A DNA stretch of 57,367 bases from Prochlorococcus sp. AG-363-C20 (GTDB lineage: Bacteria > Cyanobacteriota > Cyanobacteriia > PCC-6307 > Cyanobiaceae), in contig QCFI01000010.1 of assembly GCA_003280295.1 (NCBI GenBank), positions 1-57,367 on the forward strand, in the 5' to 3' direction. A program made the position numbers and the translations under genes. Shown in pieces: positions 9,326-18,932 of the stretch. The notes beneath the pieces are model-generated. The model was given only the letters and a program-made list of their open reading frames with translations, was not told the origin of the DNA and searched no databases. The stretch's first letter is position 1. Every line of letters starts with the position of its first letter.

Positions 9326-9679
9326 ATGAAACAGCAAAGCCCCAAGAATCTTTCTGCTATGGATTTACAAGCTTGGCTTGTCCAAAAGTCTCCAAAACCT
9401 CTCTTGATTGACGTCAGAGAAGCTCAGGAAATAGATATTGCTCCTTTCCCTGCAGAAGTCATTCATTGGCCATTAAGTCAATTTTCTGGATGGATAAATG
9501 AAGTGCCTGAGCGATTGGTACCAAGCCAATCAGTTGTTGTGATTTGCCACTCAGGTATAAGAAGTTGGAATTTTGCTGTTTGGTTAATAGAACAAGGATG
9601 TGGTTGCGAAGTTTGGAACCTTGAAGGTGGGATCGATGCTTGGAGCGTAAATGTAGATTCAACTGTCCCTCGTTATTGA
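9326..9679 (+). CDS. Single-domain rhodanese-like protein
   Basis: A 117-residue rhodanese fold that moves sulfane sulfur or senses thiols in the cytosol. The active-site loop is CHSGIRS with the nucleophile C74, matching the CxxGxRS family motif. Earlier signatures are also present: LLIDVREAQE at 27-36 and the closing NLEGGIDAW. No signal peptide is seen. It precedes hrcA by 80 bases on the same strand. The specific sulfur acceptor cannot be inferred. Confidence 0.9.
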   Translation: MKQQSPKNLSAMDLQAWLVQKSPKPLLIDVREAQEIDIAPFPAEVIHWPLSQFSGWINEVPERLVPSQSVVVICHSGIRSWNFAVWLIEQGCGCEVWNLEGGIDAWSVNVDSTVPRY

Positions 9680-9759
9680 GAATTTATCAAAGACTTCTTC
9701 ATAGTCTTGTTAGTTAGATGAAAAATCCTCGTACGATTGATTTGCTTTAGTTAGATCAA

Positions 9760-10758
9760 TTGGAGACTCTGTCATTAAGACAACAGCAAGTTCTCCGAGC
9801 CACGGTGCATCATTACGTGGACACTATGGAGCCAGTTGGTAGCAAAGCTCTTGTTCGTCGTTTCAGACTTAAAGCAAGCTCTTCTACTGTTCGTTCAGAT
9901 ATGGGAGCCTTAGAAGATAGAGGCTTCTTGACACAACCTCATCCTTCTGCAGGGAGAGTTCCTAGCCCACAAGGTTATAGGCATTATGTGGATTGTTTGC
10001 TTCCTCCCCCAGGTGTTGTAGTGCAGCATTTGGAGGGCGAACTCACCAATATCAGCCTTCGATTAGCTGCATTAGATGATCTCTTGTGGGAGTTGGCTAA
10101 ACGTTTAACAGATTTTACGGGCTTAATGAGTTTAATTATTAGACCTGTTCGTAAGAAAAAAACTCTTCAGGAGGTTCGTTTAGTACAGAGTGGAGAAAGA
10201 CTTTTGGTAATGCTTGTAGAAAGTTCTAATTGTGCAAGTCACCTGAATGTTCGGTTGCCGTTGGAGGCAGTTCATGAGTTGGAAGGAATGGAAATTTGGA
10301 TTCGGGATCAATTGGCTCAATCAGGTAATGGCACTTTGGATTGGTCAAGCTTGCCATCGCAATTTCATATGAGTGGAACCGTTTTGAGAGAGGCGATTCA
10401 AAGTCATAGACAATCAATGTCACTTTTGGAAACTGGTGCAGTATTTCATGGAATGTCTAGGTTGATCGCTCAACCTGAATTTAAGCAAAGTGATAGCCTT
10501 CTTCCTCTTTTCGAGTTAATGGATACCCAGCCAGCATCAGTAGTACCAATAGATCAGACGCATATTGATGGTGTTTGGATTGGTGCTGAACACCCACATG
10601 AGGCTCTGGTTGATTGCACTGTGGTTCAGGCTTCATATAGAACTTCAAATGAAGGAATTGGCCAAGTCGCTTTGGTGGGCCCAATGCGAATGGCTTACGC
10701 AACAGCTATAGCGGCAGTGCGTAGTGTGGCAAATCACCTGAATAGAGTTTTGAGTTGA
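9760..10758 (+). CDS. hrcA: Heat-inducible transcription repressor HrcA
   Basis: Represses groE/dnaK-type genes by binding the CIRCE operator. The 332 residues start with a winged helix (METLSLRQQQVLRATV, then EPVGSKALVRRF and SSSTVRSDMGALEDRGFL) and the PHPSAGRVPSPQGYRHYVD segment diagnostic of HrcA. The start codon is TTG at 9760, since the next Met (23) would cut into the helix-turn-helix. No CIRCE-like repeat was noticed near the gene or elsewhere in this window, so its targets lie outside. Confidence 0.93.
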   Translation: METLSLRQQQVLRATVHHYVDTMEPVGSKALVRRFRLKASSSTVRSDMGALEDRGFLTQPHPSAGRVPSPQGYRHYVDCLLPPPGVVVQHLEGELTNISLRLAALDDLLWELAKRLTDFTGLMSLIIRPVRKKKTLQEVRLVQSGERLLVMLVESSNCASHLNVRLPLEAVHELEGMEIWIRDQLAQSGNGTLDWSSLPSQFHMSGTVLREAIQSHRQSMSLLETGAVFHGMSRLIAQPEFKQSDSLLPLFELMDTQPASVVPIDQTHIDGVWIGAEHPHEALVDCTVVQASYRTSNEGIGQVALVGPMRMAYATAIAAVRSVANHLNRVLS

Positions 10759-10762
10759 ATGC

Positions 10763-12013
10763 TCACAATTCATCGTGAAGTTTTTCTGCGACTGTATTAA
10801 CATCCTTGTCTCCTCGTCCAGAACAGTTGACGACTATTTCTGTTCCTTCTCTTAATGTTGGGCAGAGTTTTTCTAGCCAAGCGAAGGCATGTGCCGTTTC
10901 AAGTGCAGGAATAATCCCCTCAAGTTGACTAATTAATTTAAGTGCTTTTAAGGCTTCTTGATCAGTAACTGCAACATATTCTGCACGGCCAATCTCACAC
11001 AAATAGCTATGTTCGGGTCCTACTCCGGGGTAGTCCAAACCAGCACTTATGGAATGGGCTTCTTGTACTTGACCATTTTTGTCTTGCAGTAGAAGACTCA
11101 TGGCCCCATGTAATACGCCTATACGACCTTTAGTGATAGTGGCAGCATGGCGATCAGTCGTTATGCCATCTCCTGCGGCTTCAACCCCAATCATCCTTAC
11201 AGAGGTTTCTTGAACGAATGGATGGAAAAGCCCCATAGCGTTGGACCCTCCACCAACGCATGCGATTAGGACATTAGGCAGTCCGCCAAAAGCTTCAGTG
11301 CATTGTTGGCGGGTCTCTTGACCAATGACTGCATGAAAATCTCTTACTAGCATTGGATATGGGTGAGGCCCGGCAACTGAACCAAGTATGTAGTGTGTGG
11401 ATTCCACATTGGTTACCCAATCACGAATCGCTTCACTAGTGGCGTCTTTAAGGGTTGCGGTGCCTGCGGTCACAGGTTCAACTTTTGCTCCAAGCAGCTT
11501 CATTCGAAATACATTGAGTGCTTGTCTGCGCATGTCCTCTTCGCCCATATAAATTACACATTCGAGTCCAAACCGAGCACATACTGTTGCTGTAGCAACC
11601 CCATGTTGCCCAGCTCCGGTTTCTGCAATAATCCGTTTTTTTCCCATTCGCAGAGCTAGAAGAGCTTGCCCTAATGCGTTGTTGATCTTGTGGGCCCCAG
11701 TGTGATTGAGATCTTCACGTTTCAACCAAATACGTGGCCCACCTTCTGATCTGTGGTAATAGCTTGTGAGCCTTTTGGCTTCATAAAGAGGTGTTGCACG
11801 GCCTACGTATGAGCGCAATAAGTGATCTAATTCGTTTGTGAATGTTTTGTCTTTCCATGCTTTTGCAGCCGCTTGCTCTAGTTCATTTAGAGCTGGCATT
11901 AGTGTTTCTGGTACATATTGACCGCCAAAACGGCCAAAACGACCATGAATGGATGGACGTGCATTAATTTCTAAATCCACATCCTTTGGTTGAGAGGGGA
12001 GGCTGCTTGTCAC
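10763..12013 (-). CDS. trpB: Tryptophan synthase beta chain
   Basis: PLP enzyme joining indole and serine to tryptophan. The 416 residues contain the PLP lysine K109 in [13 protein letters not shown], the glycine-rich phosphate site GGGSNAMG, and [12 protein letters not shown]. Length is normal for TrpB1. The start is GTG at 12013. It is convergent with hrcA (4 bases apart) and divergent from the SUI1 gene, with no trp gene next to it, as usual in cyanobacteria where trp genes are scattered. Confidence 0.97.
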   Translation of the reverse strand: MTSSLPSQPKDVDLEINARPSIHGRFGRFGGQYVPETLMPALNELEQAAAKAWKDKTFTNELDHLLRSYVGRATPLYEAKRLTSYYHRSEGGPRIWLKREDLNHTGAHKINNALGQALLALRMGKKRIIAETGAGQHGVATATVCARFGLECVIYMGEEDMRRQALNVFRMKLLGAKVEPVTAGTATLKDATSEAIRDWVTNVESTHYILGSVAGPHPYPMLVRDFHAVIGQETRQQCTEAFGGLPNVLIACVGGGSNAMGLFHPFVQETSVRMIGVEAAGDGITTDRHAATITKGRIGVLHGAMSLLLQDKNGQVQEAHSISAGLDYPGVGPEHSYLCEIGRAEYVAVTDQEALKALKLISQLEGIIPALETAHAFAWLEKLCPTLREGTEIVVNCSGRGDKDVNTVAEKLHDEL

Positions 12014-12055
12014 CGTAAGGGTACGTAGATATATTCCAGCCTAGGGATTAGATCA

Positions 12056-12376
12056 ATGCCTAAACGAAGCTGGCGAGAATTTGATGCTCCTTTAACACCC
12101 AACAAATCTAAGCCTGAGTTGGTTGTTGATAAAGCAGAATGGAATGTACGAGTGCAGAGAACCAAGGGAGGGAAAGGTGGTAAGACTGTAACTGTGGTTA
12201 GTGGTTTAGCCCTGGATGTTCGAGAAGCTAAGTTTTTGTTAAAGAGATTTAAGGCACATTGTGGAGCAGGTGGAACTTTAAAAGGACAAACTTTTGAACT
12301 TCAAGGTGATCAAGTAGCTGTTTTAATCAAGCTTTTGAAAGAAGAAGGGTATTCTCCAAAACAATCAGGTGGATAA
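12056..12376 (+). CDS. SUI1/eIF1-like translation factor (YciH family)
   Basis: A 106-residue protein whose C-terminal two thirds (about 30-103) is a SUI1 domain: the basic segment RTKGGKGGKTVTVVSGL, then the CGAGGTLKG motif and VAVLIKLLKEEGY. Bacterial members are thought to affect start-site fidelity, but their role is poorly defined. It is followed 34 bases later by cysC on the same strand. Confidence 0.92.
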   Translation: MPKRSWREFDAPLTPNKSKPELVVDKAEWNVRVQRTKGGKGGKTVTVVSGLALDVREAKFLLKRFKAHCGAGGTLKGQTFELQGDQVAVLIKLLKEEGYSPKQSGG

Positions 12377-12410
12377 AACTAGATAGCTCTCAGTTTCATC
12401 GGCATGGAGA

Positions 12411-13082
12411 ATGATTAGAAATAATCTTTCAACAATGAACGATTCCATGGCAGGAGATAATGCTCCAAATGATTCAAATATCGTTTGGCATCAATCATCG
12501 GTTAATCGAAATGCGATAGCTCATAAGAGAGGGCATAGGAGTGCAATTCTTTGGTTTACGGGTTTATCTGGCTCAGGGAAAAGTACTTTGGCAAATGCTG
12601 TGAATTTTTCTCTTTTTGAGCTTGGGATATCAACTTATGTTCTTGACGGCGACAATATTCGTCATGGGCTTTGTAAAGACTTGGGATTTTCGGATACGGA
12701 TCGAACGGAGAATATTCGTCGAATTGGTGAGCTATCCAAACTTTTTGTTGATGCAGGGGTAATAGTTCTCACAGCTTTTGTTTCTCCATTTCGGGTTGAC
12801 CGAAACAAAGCTAGAGATTTAGTTGATAAAGGAGATTTTATAGAAATCCATTGTGCGGCAGACCTTAGAACTTGTGAGAAACGGGATACTAAGGGTCTTT
12901 ATGCAAAAGCAAGATTAGGTAAAATTAAGGATTTCACAGGAATATCAAGTCCCTATGAAGAACCTGAGGCTCCAGAACTTAAAATTGATACTGGCATTAT
13001 GAATTTAGAGGATTGTGTTAAAGTTGTTATTTGTAAATTGGTCGATTTGAAGATTATTCCTGATATTAGAAATAGCAATTAA
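12411..13082 (+). CDS. cysC: Adenylylsulfate (APS) kinase
   Basis: Phosphorylates adenylylsulfate to PAPS for sulfate reduction or sulfation. Walker A GLSGSGKST sits at 51-59, followed by LDGDNIRHGL, the DRTENIRRIGE segment and AFVSPFRVDR, all typical of CysC. The 223-residue length is slightly long; starts at Met9 (12435) or Met13 are equally possible because the GGAGA ribosome-site candidate at 12406 is too close to the first ATG. No other cys gene is adjacent. Confidence 0.95.
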   Translation: MIRNNLSTMNDSMAGDNAPNDSNIVWHQSSVNRNAIAHKRGHRSAILWFTGLSGSGKSTLANAVNFSLFELGISTYVLDGDNIRHGLCKDLGFSDTDRTENIRRIGELSKLFVDAGVIVLTAFVSPFRVDRNKARDLVDKGDFIEIHCAADLRTCEKRDTKGLYAKARLGKIKDFTGISSPYEEPEAPELKIDTGIMNLEDCVKVVICKLVDLKIIPDIRNSN

Positions 13083-13160
13083 TTAATAGCCTCGTCATCC
13101 TTGGGTGTCTTTTAGGAAAGCTAAATATTTATATTAAATTATCAATTTAATTGATTGCCT

Positions 13161-13721
13161 TCATGACATTTGATCTAAATAAGTATTTGCTCCTAGCTCT
13201 ATTATCTTCTTATCTTTCTTGACTATTTGATCATGTAGTGATTGGCGGTAAGCAGAAACTTTTTTATGGATATCAGGTTGAAATGTACCTAATATTTGTG
13301 CTGCTAATAACCCTGCGTTGAGGCCACCTCCAATTGCTACGGTCGCTACGGGAATTCCACTAGGCATCTGCAATATTGAATGCATCGAGTCAACTCCAGA
13401 GAGAAACTTACTTTGAACCGGCACTCCTATGACAGGAATTGAGGTAAGAGATGCAAGCATTCCAGGTAGATGGGCTGCGCCACCAGCTCCAGCAATAATT
13501 ACTTTTAATCCTTTAGATTTTGCTTCCTTGGCAAATTGCACCATTTCCAATGGTGTGCGGTGTGCTGAGAGAATGCGCACTTCAACTATTACTTCAAATC
13601 CTTCCAGAACTTCTATTGCTGGTGTCATTGTCTCTAGGTCAGAGTCGCTACCCATGACTACAGCTACGAGTGGCAATAGTTCAGCTTTTGCTGAAGACAA
13701 GTTTTCAGGTGCAGAGTTCAC
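13161..13721 (-). CDS. purE: N5-carboxyaminoimidazole ribonucleotide mutase (PurE class I)
   Basis: Catalyses the carboxyl shift N5-CAIR to CAIR in purine synthesis. Diagnostic segments are MGSDSDLETM (about 23-32), RILSAHRTP and AGAGGAAHLPGMLAS. The 186 residues include a somewhat extended N-terminus. The start is GTG at 13721, because the only in-frame ATG falls inside the MGSDSD active-site loop. purK is not in this window. It is divergent from nagA with a 56-base spacer. Confidence 0.95.
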   Translation of the reverse strand: MNSAPENLSSAKAELLPLVAVVMGSDSDLETMTPAIEVLEGFEVIVEVRILSAHRTPLEMVQFAKEAKSKGLKVIIAGAGGAAHLPGMLASLTSIPVIGVPVQSKFLSGVDSMHSILQMPSGIPVATVAIGGGLNAGLLAAQILGTFQPDIHKKVSAYRQSLHDQIVKKDKKIIELGANTYLDQMS

Positions 13722-13777
13722 TTTTAATAATGATTAGAAATATATTGTCTCGCATTGTTCATCTCTGATCTTCTCAA

Positions 13778-14932
13778 ATGAGTCGGATTACCCATATCCG
13801 CTTACCCAAACCTCTCAGTCATTCTGAAGGGAATTTGTGGTGGATTCTTTTGGATGACAAAAATATCGTCCTTTCAGTTAATCCAATGGAAGATGGTTCT
13901 GCGATGGCTGGAGAGAATTGGGGAGGGGATTGGTTGAGCCCTATGGGAGTTGATCTTCAAATGAATGGTGGGCTTGGATTGGCTTTCCCTGAGATCAATT
14001 TAGATGACCTTCCAAAGCTTATTGATTTGTTGGATTTGCTTTGGATCCATGGTGTAGAGGCAATTTGCCCAACTTTTATAAGTTGTGCTTTGCCTTCATT
14101 ACATTTGGGGCTACATGTACTTCGTGAAGCTCGCAAAGAGCAGGCTCCTAATCGATGTAAACTCCTTGGTGCACACCTTGAAGGTCCATTTTTATCTAAA
14201 GATCGCTTTGGAGCACATAATTCTGAATACATAGCTTCTCCAAGTTTGTTTGCTTTAAATGAACTTATTCAGGGTTATGAAAAAGAGATCAATCTTGTGA
14301 CTTTGGCGCCAGAATTGATTGGCTCTATAGATGTGATAGAGCGATTGAAGAGTGTTGGGATAGTGGTCTGTTTAGGGCATTCTTCGGCTGATCAAGAGGT
14401 TTGCAATATTGCATTTAATAATGGAGTAAGCATGCTGACTCATGCCTTTAATGCGATGCCTGGTTTGCAACATAGGTCTCCTGGGCCTGTAGGAGCAGCA
14501 ATAATTAATGGTGAAATTTCAATAGGGTTGATAGCTGATGGCATACATGTACACCCCACTATTGCTGTTTTGTTGCTACGTTTAGCTGCTGAAAAATTGG
14601 TTTTAGTTAGTGATGCTATTGCCCCTTATGGATTGAAAGACGGTCAATATAACTGGGATAAGCGTTCGATTGTTTCCGAAGAAGGCTCTTGCAGACTTGA
14701 TAATGGGACTCTTGCTGGATCGACAGTATCCCTTTTAAAGGCTTGTCAAAATCTTGCGCGATGGAGCGGAGATTCTTCGTCTGCTATTTGGGCAGCGACT
14801 GTTGCTCCACGTCTTGTTTTTGCACGAGAGCAGCAAACTATAGACTTTTTGATTGGTCAACCTTTGAACAAATTGCTTCGATGGAGGAAGGGTATTGGAC
14901 AAGATGATCTCTCTTGGCAGAGAGCTGCTTAA
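13778..14932 (+). CDS. nagA: N-acetylglucosamine-6-phosphate deacetylase
   Basis: Removes acetate from GlcNAc-6-P in amino-sugar recycling. The 384 residues show the metal and catalytic set at the expected spacing: E135 in GAHLEGPFL, H201 in CLGHSS, H222 in THAFNAMPGL, and D279 in VLVSDA. No nagB or transporter is nearby; the neighbours are purE and chlM. In an autotroph it may recycle cell-wall amino sugars, which is inference. Confidence 0.93.
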   Translation: MSRITHIRLPKPLSHSEGNLWWILLDDKNIVLSVNPMEDGSAMAGENWGGDWLSPMGVDLQMNGGLGLAFPEINLDDLPKLIDLLDLLWIHGVEAICPTFISCALPSLHLGLHVLREARKEQAPNRCKLLGAHLEGPFLSKDRFGAHNSEYIASPSLFALNELIQGYEKEINLVTLAPELIGSIDVIERLKSVGIVVCLGHSSADQEVCNIAFNNGVSMLTHAFNAMPGLQHRSPGPVGAAIINGEISIGLIADGIHVHPTIAVLLLRLAAEKLVLVSDAIAPYGLKDGQYNWDKRSIVSEEGSCRLDNGTLAGSTVSLLKACQNLARWSGDSSSAIWAATVAPRLVFAREQQTIDFLIGQPLNKLLRWRKGIGQDDLSWQRAA

Positions 14933-14958
14933 GATCTCGTCGGAACGATTTTGAACCT

Positions 14959-15681
14959 ATGTCCATAGAACAGTTCAAGCAGCTAAAGAAGGCCGAGAAA
15001 TCTGAAGTGGCAAGCTACTTCAATGGAATGGGTTTTGATCGTTGGAATCGTATTTACAGTGACAGTGAAGATGTCAATAAGGTTCAGCGCAATATTCGAA
15101 TAGGTCATCAAAAAACCGTGGATGATGTGCTGTCTTGGTTAAAGGAATCTGGCGACCTTAGTCAGATGACTTTTTGCGATGCAGGTTGTGGTGTTGGCAC
15201 TCTTTGCCTCCCATTGGCAACTATGGGGGCAGGCTCAATTGCTGCCAATGATATTTCTCAGGCAATGGTGGATGAAACTCAAAGACGTGCAAAAACTTTA
15301 GAGTTGGATTTAAGAAGGCTTACATTTACAACATCAGATTTGGAAAGTGTGCAAGGTTCATTTCATACAGTGATCTGTCTGGATGTGTTTATTCATTACC
15401 CACAACAGCAAGCTGAAGAAATGGTTCGACACCTGTGTGGGTTATCTCAAGAAAGATTGATTGTTAGCTTTGCTCCTTACACACCCTTACTAGCATTATT
15501 AAAACGTATTGGTCAATTTTTTCCTGGTTCAAGTAAGACTACACGTGCATATATGCTTAATGAAGCTAAGATAGTTAGCACTGCAAGAGAATGTGGCTTT
15601 CAACTAATTAGGAGTAAACTTAATAAAGCCCCTTTTTACTTCTCACAGTTGATTGAATTTAAAAAAATAAAACCAATCTAA
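14959..15681 (+). CDS. chlM: Mg-protoporphyrin IX O-methyltransferase
   Basis: SAM-dependent methylation of Mg-protoporphyrin IX, an early step of the chlorophyll branch. The start is set at the ATG at 14959 (240 residues), where MSIEQFKQLKKAEKSEV matches the family's N-terminal helix; a frame opening at 14914 would overlap nagA by 19 bases. Motif I of the methyltransferase fold is CDAGCGVGTL, followed by VICLDVFIHYPQQQ and the FAPYTPLLALLK region typical of ChlM. It lies 26 bases after nagA, so the two may share a transcript. Confidence 0.93.
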   Translation: MSIEQFKQLKKAEKSEVASYFNGMGFDRWNRIYSDSEDVNKVQRNIRIGHQKTVDDVLSWLKESGDLSQMTFCDAGCGVGTLCLPLATMGAGSIAANDISQAMVDETQRRAKTLELDLRRLTFTTSDLESVQGSFHTVICLDVFIHYPQQQAEEMVRHLCGLSQERLIVSFAPYTPLLALLKRIGQFFPGSSKTTRAYMLNEAKIVSTARECGFQLIRSKLNKAPFYFSQLIEFKKIKPI

Positions 15682-15776
15682 TACAATTTAGACGCTAGTC
15701 GCTTTAATTATCAAGACTTATTAAATTGTTCTATTTGAAACAAAAAGGACAATCTATAAAAGTTTAATTAAAATAT

Positions 15777-15796
15777 AATTGCTTTTATAAGCAATT
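15777..15796. repeat. 8-bp inverted repeat between chlM and a response regulator
   Basis: AATTGCTT and AAGCAATT flank a TTAT loop in the 176-base gap between two convergent genes. It could fold in either transcript and act as a weak bidirectional terminator, but no clear T-run follows on either strand and the stem is AT-rich. Chance is a real alternative. Confidence 0.4.
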
Positions 15797-15857
15797 CAAT
15801 CTAAGAATCTATTACTTAGCATTTAGCTTGAATTGAACCAATCCAGAACTTGAGAGG

Positions 15858-16589
15858 TTAAGTTACTAAGTGGTTTTCGAGAGCATATCTAACTAGTTCA
15901 GTGCGGCTTGATGTTTCAGTTTTAATGAAGAGTCTACTTACGTACTTCTCGACATTTCGAATAGAAGTTTCTAGCTTTCTAGCAATTTCTTTATTCATTA
16001 AGCCTTCAGCAACTAATTGCAATACGCTAGCTTCTCTTGGTGTGAAATTTGGCAGGCTTATGTCTCTTGATGGGCTTGCTTCTCCTTGCGTAAGCATTGA
16101 ACGAATTTCAGTGATCTGTCTAGCCATTTGGCCTACATCTGCATTGGCAAATCTTGCCGCTTCTGCTAACAATCTTTCTTGGCGATTGACAACATTCCGT
16201 ACACGAGCAATTAATTCATCTGGGTCAAATGGTTTTGAAATGTAATCATCAACTCCTGCTAAGTATCCTTGGGTACGATCTATTGTCATTCCTTTTGCAG
16301 TCAGGAAAATTACAGGTGTTCCGCCTAAACGCTCATCTTCTCTAAATCGTTTTAGCAGTTCATATCCATCACACCTAGGCATCATTACATCGCTAATAAC
16401 TAAATCAGGAAACAACTGTTGGGCTTTGTCCCAACCTTCTTCACCATCTACTGCAGTTGTAACATCAAATCCTTCATCTTGAAGATATGCCTGCACAGCT
16501 GTTCTAAGTCCAGGTTCATCGTCAATTAGTAGCAATCTAGTGGGTTGCTTGACGACTTCATTAGGAGGGGTTTGAATTTCGCTCATCAA
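15858..16589 (-). CDS. NarL/LuxR-type two-component response regulator (Ycf29-like)
   Basis: A 243-residue DNA-binding response regulator. The receiver domain (about 18-135) has the acidic pair D23-D24, phospho-acceptor D67 in VISDVMMP, T97 and K119 in SKPFDPDEL. A LuxR-type helix-turn-helix occupies about 175-240 (FTPREASVLQLVAEGLMNKE). The layout resembles the orphan regulator Ycf29 of cyanobacteria and red-algal plastids; that name is a suggestion. No histidine kinase is adjacent. It is divergent from the cysteine desulfurase with 113 bases between. Confidence 0.88.
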   Translation of the reverse strand: MMSEIQTPPNEVVKQPTRLLLIDDEPGLRTAVQAYLQDEGFDVTTAVDGEEGWDKAQQLFPDLVISDVMMPRCDGYELLKRFREDERLGGTPVIFLTAKGMTIDRTQGYLAGVDDYISKPFDPDELIARVRNVVNRQERLLAEAARFANADVGQMARQITEIRSMLTQGEASPSRDISLPNFTPREASVLQLVAEGLMNKEIARKLETSIRNVEKYVSRLFIKTETSSRTELVRYALENHLVT

Positions 16590-16702
16590 TCAATGAAGGA
16601 TACATTTAGAAATCTTGAAACTATATTCATTGGAGTTGTCGATGCTTATAAAAAACAGCCTAAGGATATTTAGTCCATTACGCTGCTTTTCTAGAGCAAT
16701 TC

Positions 16703-17905
16703 ATGCAAGACGGAACAACAGTACTGGCCATGATGAAGTCAATTACTGCTCGCATGTCTGAACTGACTCTCCCTCTTGATTTTGATTTTCAAGCAACTAC
16801 ACCTTGTGACCCTGAGGTTTTAGTGGCGATGTCGCCTTATTGGCATATGTTGTGGGCCAATGCTTCAAGTCGCCAGAGTCGAGTTGGCCTAAAGGCTTCT
16901 GCTTTGGTCAGTTTGGCAAGAGAACAATTGGCTTCATATCTACAAATCAACCCAGAGAGATTGATTTTTACTAGTGGAGCAACTGAAGCCAATAATTTGG
17001 CACTGCTTGGACATGCGCGTGCAAGAGCCTTAGAGCTTGGTAGGCCAGGACATTTGATTACCGTAATGACTGAACATCGCTCTGTCCTTGAACCTCTTCG
17101 GCAACTTCAAAGAGAAGGCTTTCGTCTTACTGAGATTAAGCCTGCTTCTGATGGCCTTTTATCGACTTCTCAGTTAATTGAGGCATTTGAAAAAGATACA
17201 TTTTTAGTCAGTATAATGATGGCTAATAATGAAATTGGTGTCTTACAACCTTTGGGAGAGTTGTCAGAATTATGTGTAGAAAGAGGAGTGACTTTTCATA
17301 CAGATGCTGCGCAAGCATTTGGTCAATTGGCTTTTAATTTTAATGAAAGTGGTATAGATCTATTAACCATTAGTGGGCATAAATTATATGGACCGAAAGG
17401 AATAGGGGCTTTGGTTATTCGACCAAATATACCCATTCTCCCTTTGCAGTGGGGTGGAGGACAAGAACTAGGCCTAAGGGCAGGGACTCTTCCAGTGCCT
17501 TTGATAGTGGGTCTTGCTAAGGCAGCAGAAATTTCTTTTAAAGATTTAAATAGTAATCAAATTAAGATACGTAATTTACGTAATGAACTTTGGAACAGTT
17601 TAAAAAAACAATTTCCAGATCTAATATTGAATGGTTCTATGAATCAACGTTTACCTAATAATTTAAACTTCACTATTCCAGGTATTAGGGGTAATCACCT
17701 TCATAGAAATTTGAGATCAGTATTGAATTGCAGTAGTGGATCTGCCTGTAGTAATGGTGAGCCTTCACATGTTTTGAGAGCCCTTGGAAGAACTAAGGAA
17801 GAGTCTGAAGCTTCTCTTCGGTTAAGTCTTGGAAGGTCTACAACCATTGATCAAGTTAGGAGTGCTATAACTTTCATCACCCAAGCCGTTAAAAAATTAA
17901 AGTAG
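16703..17905 (+). CDS. Cysteine desulfurase (NifS/IscS-type)
   Basis: PLP enzyme that takes sulfur from cysteine for Fe-S clusters and thio-modifications. The PLP lysine is K227 in SGHKLYGPKG, and H200 with the nearby D201 lies in FHTDAAQAFGQ. The sulfur-accepting cysteine is C349 in SSGSACSNGEPSHV; this loop is shorter than in E. coli IscS. Counted from 16703 the protein has 400 residues, but Met18 at 16754 (MSELTLPLDF) is the more natural start. No isc or suf gene is adjacent, so the client pathway is open. Confidence 0.92.
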   Translation: MQDGTTVLAMMKSITARMSELTLPLDFDFQATTPCDPEVLVAMSPYWHMLWANASSRQSRVGLKASALVSLAREQLASYLQINPERLIFTSGATEANNLALLGHARARALELGRPGHLITVMTEHRSVLEPLRQLQREGFRLTEIKPASDGLLSTSQLIEAFEKDTFLVSIMMANNEIGVLQPLGELSELCVERGVTFHTDAAQAFGQLAFNFNESGIDLLTISGHKLYGPKGIGALVIRPNIPILPLQWGGGQELGLRAGTLPVPLIVGLAKAAEISFKDLNSNQIKIRNLRNELWNSLKKQFPDLILNGSMNQRLPNNLNFTIPGIRGNHLHRNLRSVLNCSSGSACSNGEPSHVLRALGRTKEESEASLRLSLGRSTTIDQVRSAITFITQAVKKLK

Positions 17906-17980
17906 AGATAATAATGATATTAACTTTTCGATGAAATTAAAAAATTTTCTAATGAAGGTACTTCTATATCTGTAGATTTT

Positions 17981-18889
17981 TTAACACTTGCGCTTAGCGA
18001 TGCGGAGCTTTGCACTTCTACTACGCGGGTTTATCGAAAGCTCTTCAGAATTAGCTTGAAGTGGTTTACGAGTAACTCTTTCTAAACGTTTATCCATCAT
18101 GAATGCTTGTTTAACACGCCTATCTTCTAATGAGTGGAAGCTAATTATGTTTAATAAACCTCCTATTTCTAGCCAATTTGGAGCTTGAACCAGAAGATGA
18201 TCGAGTACTTCAAGTTCATTATTTACCGCAATTCTCAAAGCTTGAAAGGTACGCGTAGCGGGGTGAATACGTCCAAATCGCTTTTTGGGAGGGTAACAAC
18301 CTGCTATTGCATAGGCCAAGGCATGAGTACCTTGATAGGGACCTTGCTCCAATAAGTCTGTTTTGATTCGCCTGGCAATTTTCCTCGAAAACCTTTCCTC
18401 ACCATGAGAGTAGATGATGTTTGCAAGCTCATTTTCGTCCAAGGCTTCAATCAGTTCGCCTGCTGTTATTCCTTTATTTGGGTTCATTCGCATATCTAAC
18501 GGGCCGTTTAAGCGGAAACTAAAACCTCTTTCAGCAATCTCTAGTTGTGGACTACTGACTCCTAAATCGGCTAAAACTAAAACCGCTTTTTCAGTTGGTG
18601 TGAAATCTGCAAAATTTGTTTTTAGAATTTTCACCTTTGAGCCGAACTTTGCTAATCGTTGACCTGCATTAACAAGTGCTGTGGGGTCTTGGTCCAATCC
18701 AATGACTCGTAAATTTGGAAAATTTTCAAGAATTAGAGAGCAATGTCCACCTCCACCAATCGTTGCATCAATGATTAAACCTCCATTCAGTAGTTTCTTA
18801 GGTAAAGTTTGTATTGACGCCAGAACCTCGGCACTCAGCACAGGCAGGTGCTGAAAGTTCACAGTTTGCTTAGGAGAGCGGTCTTGCAT
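17981..18889 (-). CDS. rsmH: 16S rRNA (cytosine-1402-N4)-methyltransferase
   Basis: Methylates C1402 in the 30S P site using SAM. The 302 residues show the MraW hallmarks: [10 protein letters not shown] near the start, [11 protein letters not shown] for SAM binding, [26 protein letters not shown], and the closing [12 protein letters not shown]. In many bacteria this gene opens the dcw cluster, but here it stands alone, divergent from ndhH with a 43-base spacer. Confidence 0.96.
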   Translation of the reverse strand: MQDRSPKQTVNFQHLPVLSAEVLASIQTLPKKLLNGGLIIDATIGGGGHCSLILENFPNLRVIGLDQDPTALVNAGQRLAKFGSKVKILKTNFADFTPTEKAVLVLADLGVSSPQLEIAERGFSFRLNGPLDMRMNPNKGITAGELIEALDENELANIIYSHGEERFSRKIARRIKTDLLEQGPYQGTHALAYAIAGCYPPKKRFGRIHPATRTFQALRIAVNNELEVLDHLLVQAPNWLEIGGLLNIISFHSLEDRRVKQAFMMDKRLERVTRKPLQANSEELSINPRSRSAKLRIAKRKC

Positions 18890-18932
18890 AGTTTTTATCT
18901 AAGATCTAAATACATTCATTTTTTCTGGCCCC

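Noticed and set aside
9680-9759. CIRCE operator upstream of hrcA
   Set aside because: No TTAGCACTC/GAGTGCTAA pair is present in the spacer.
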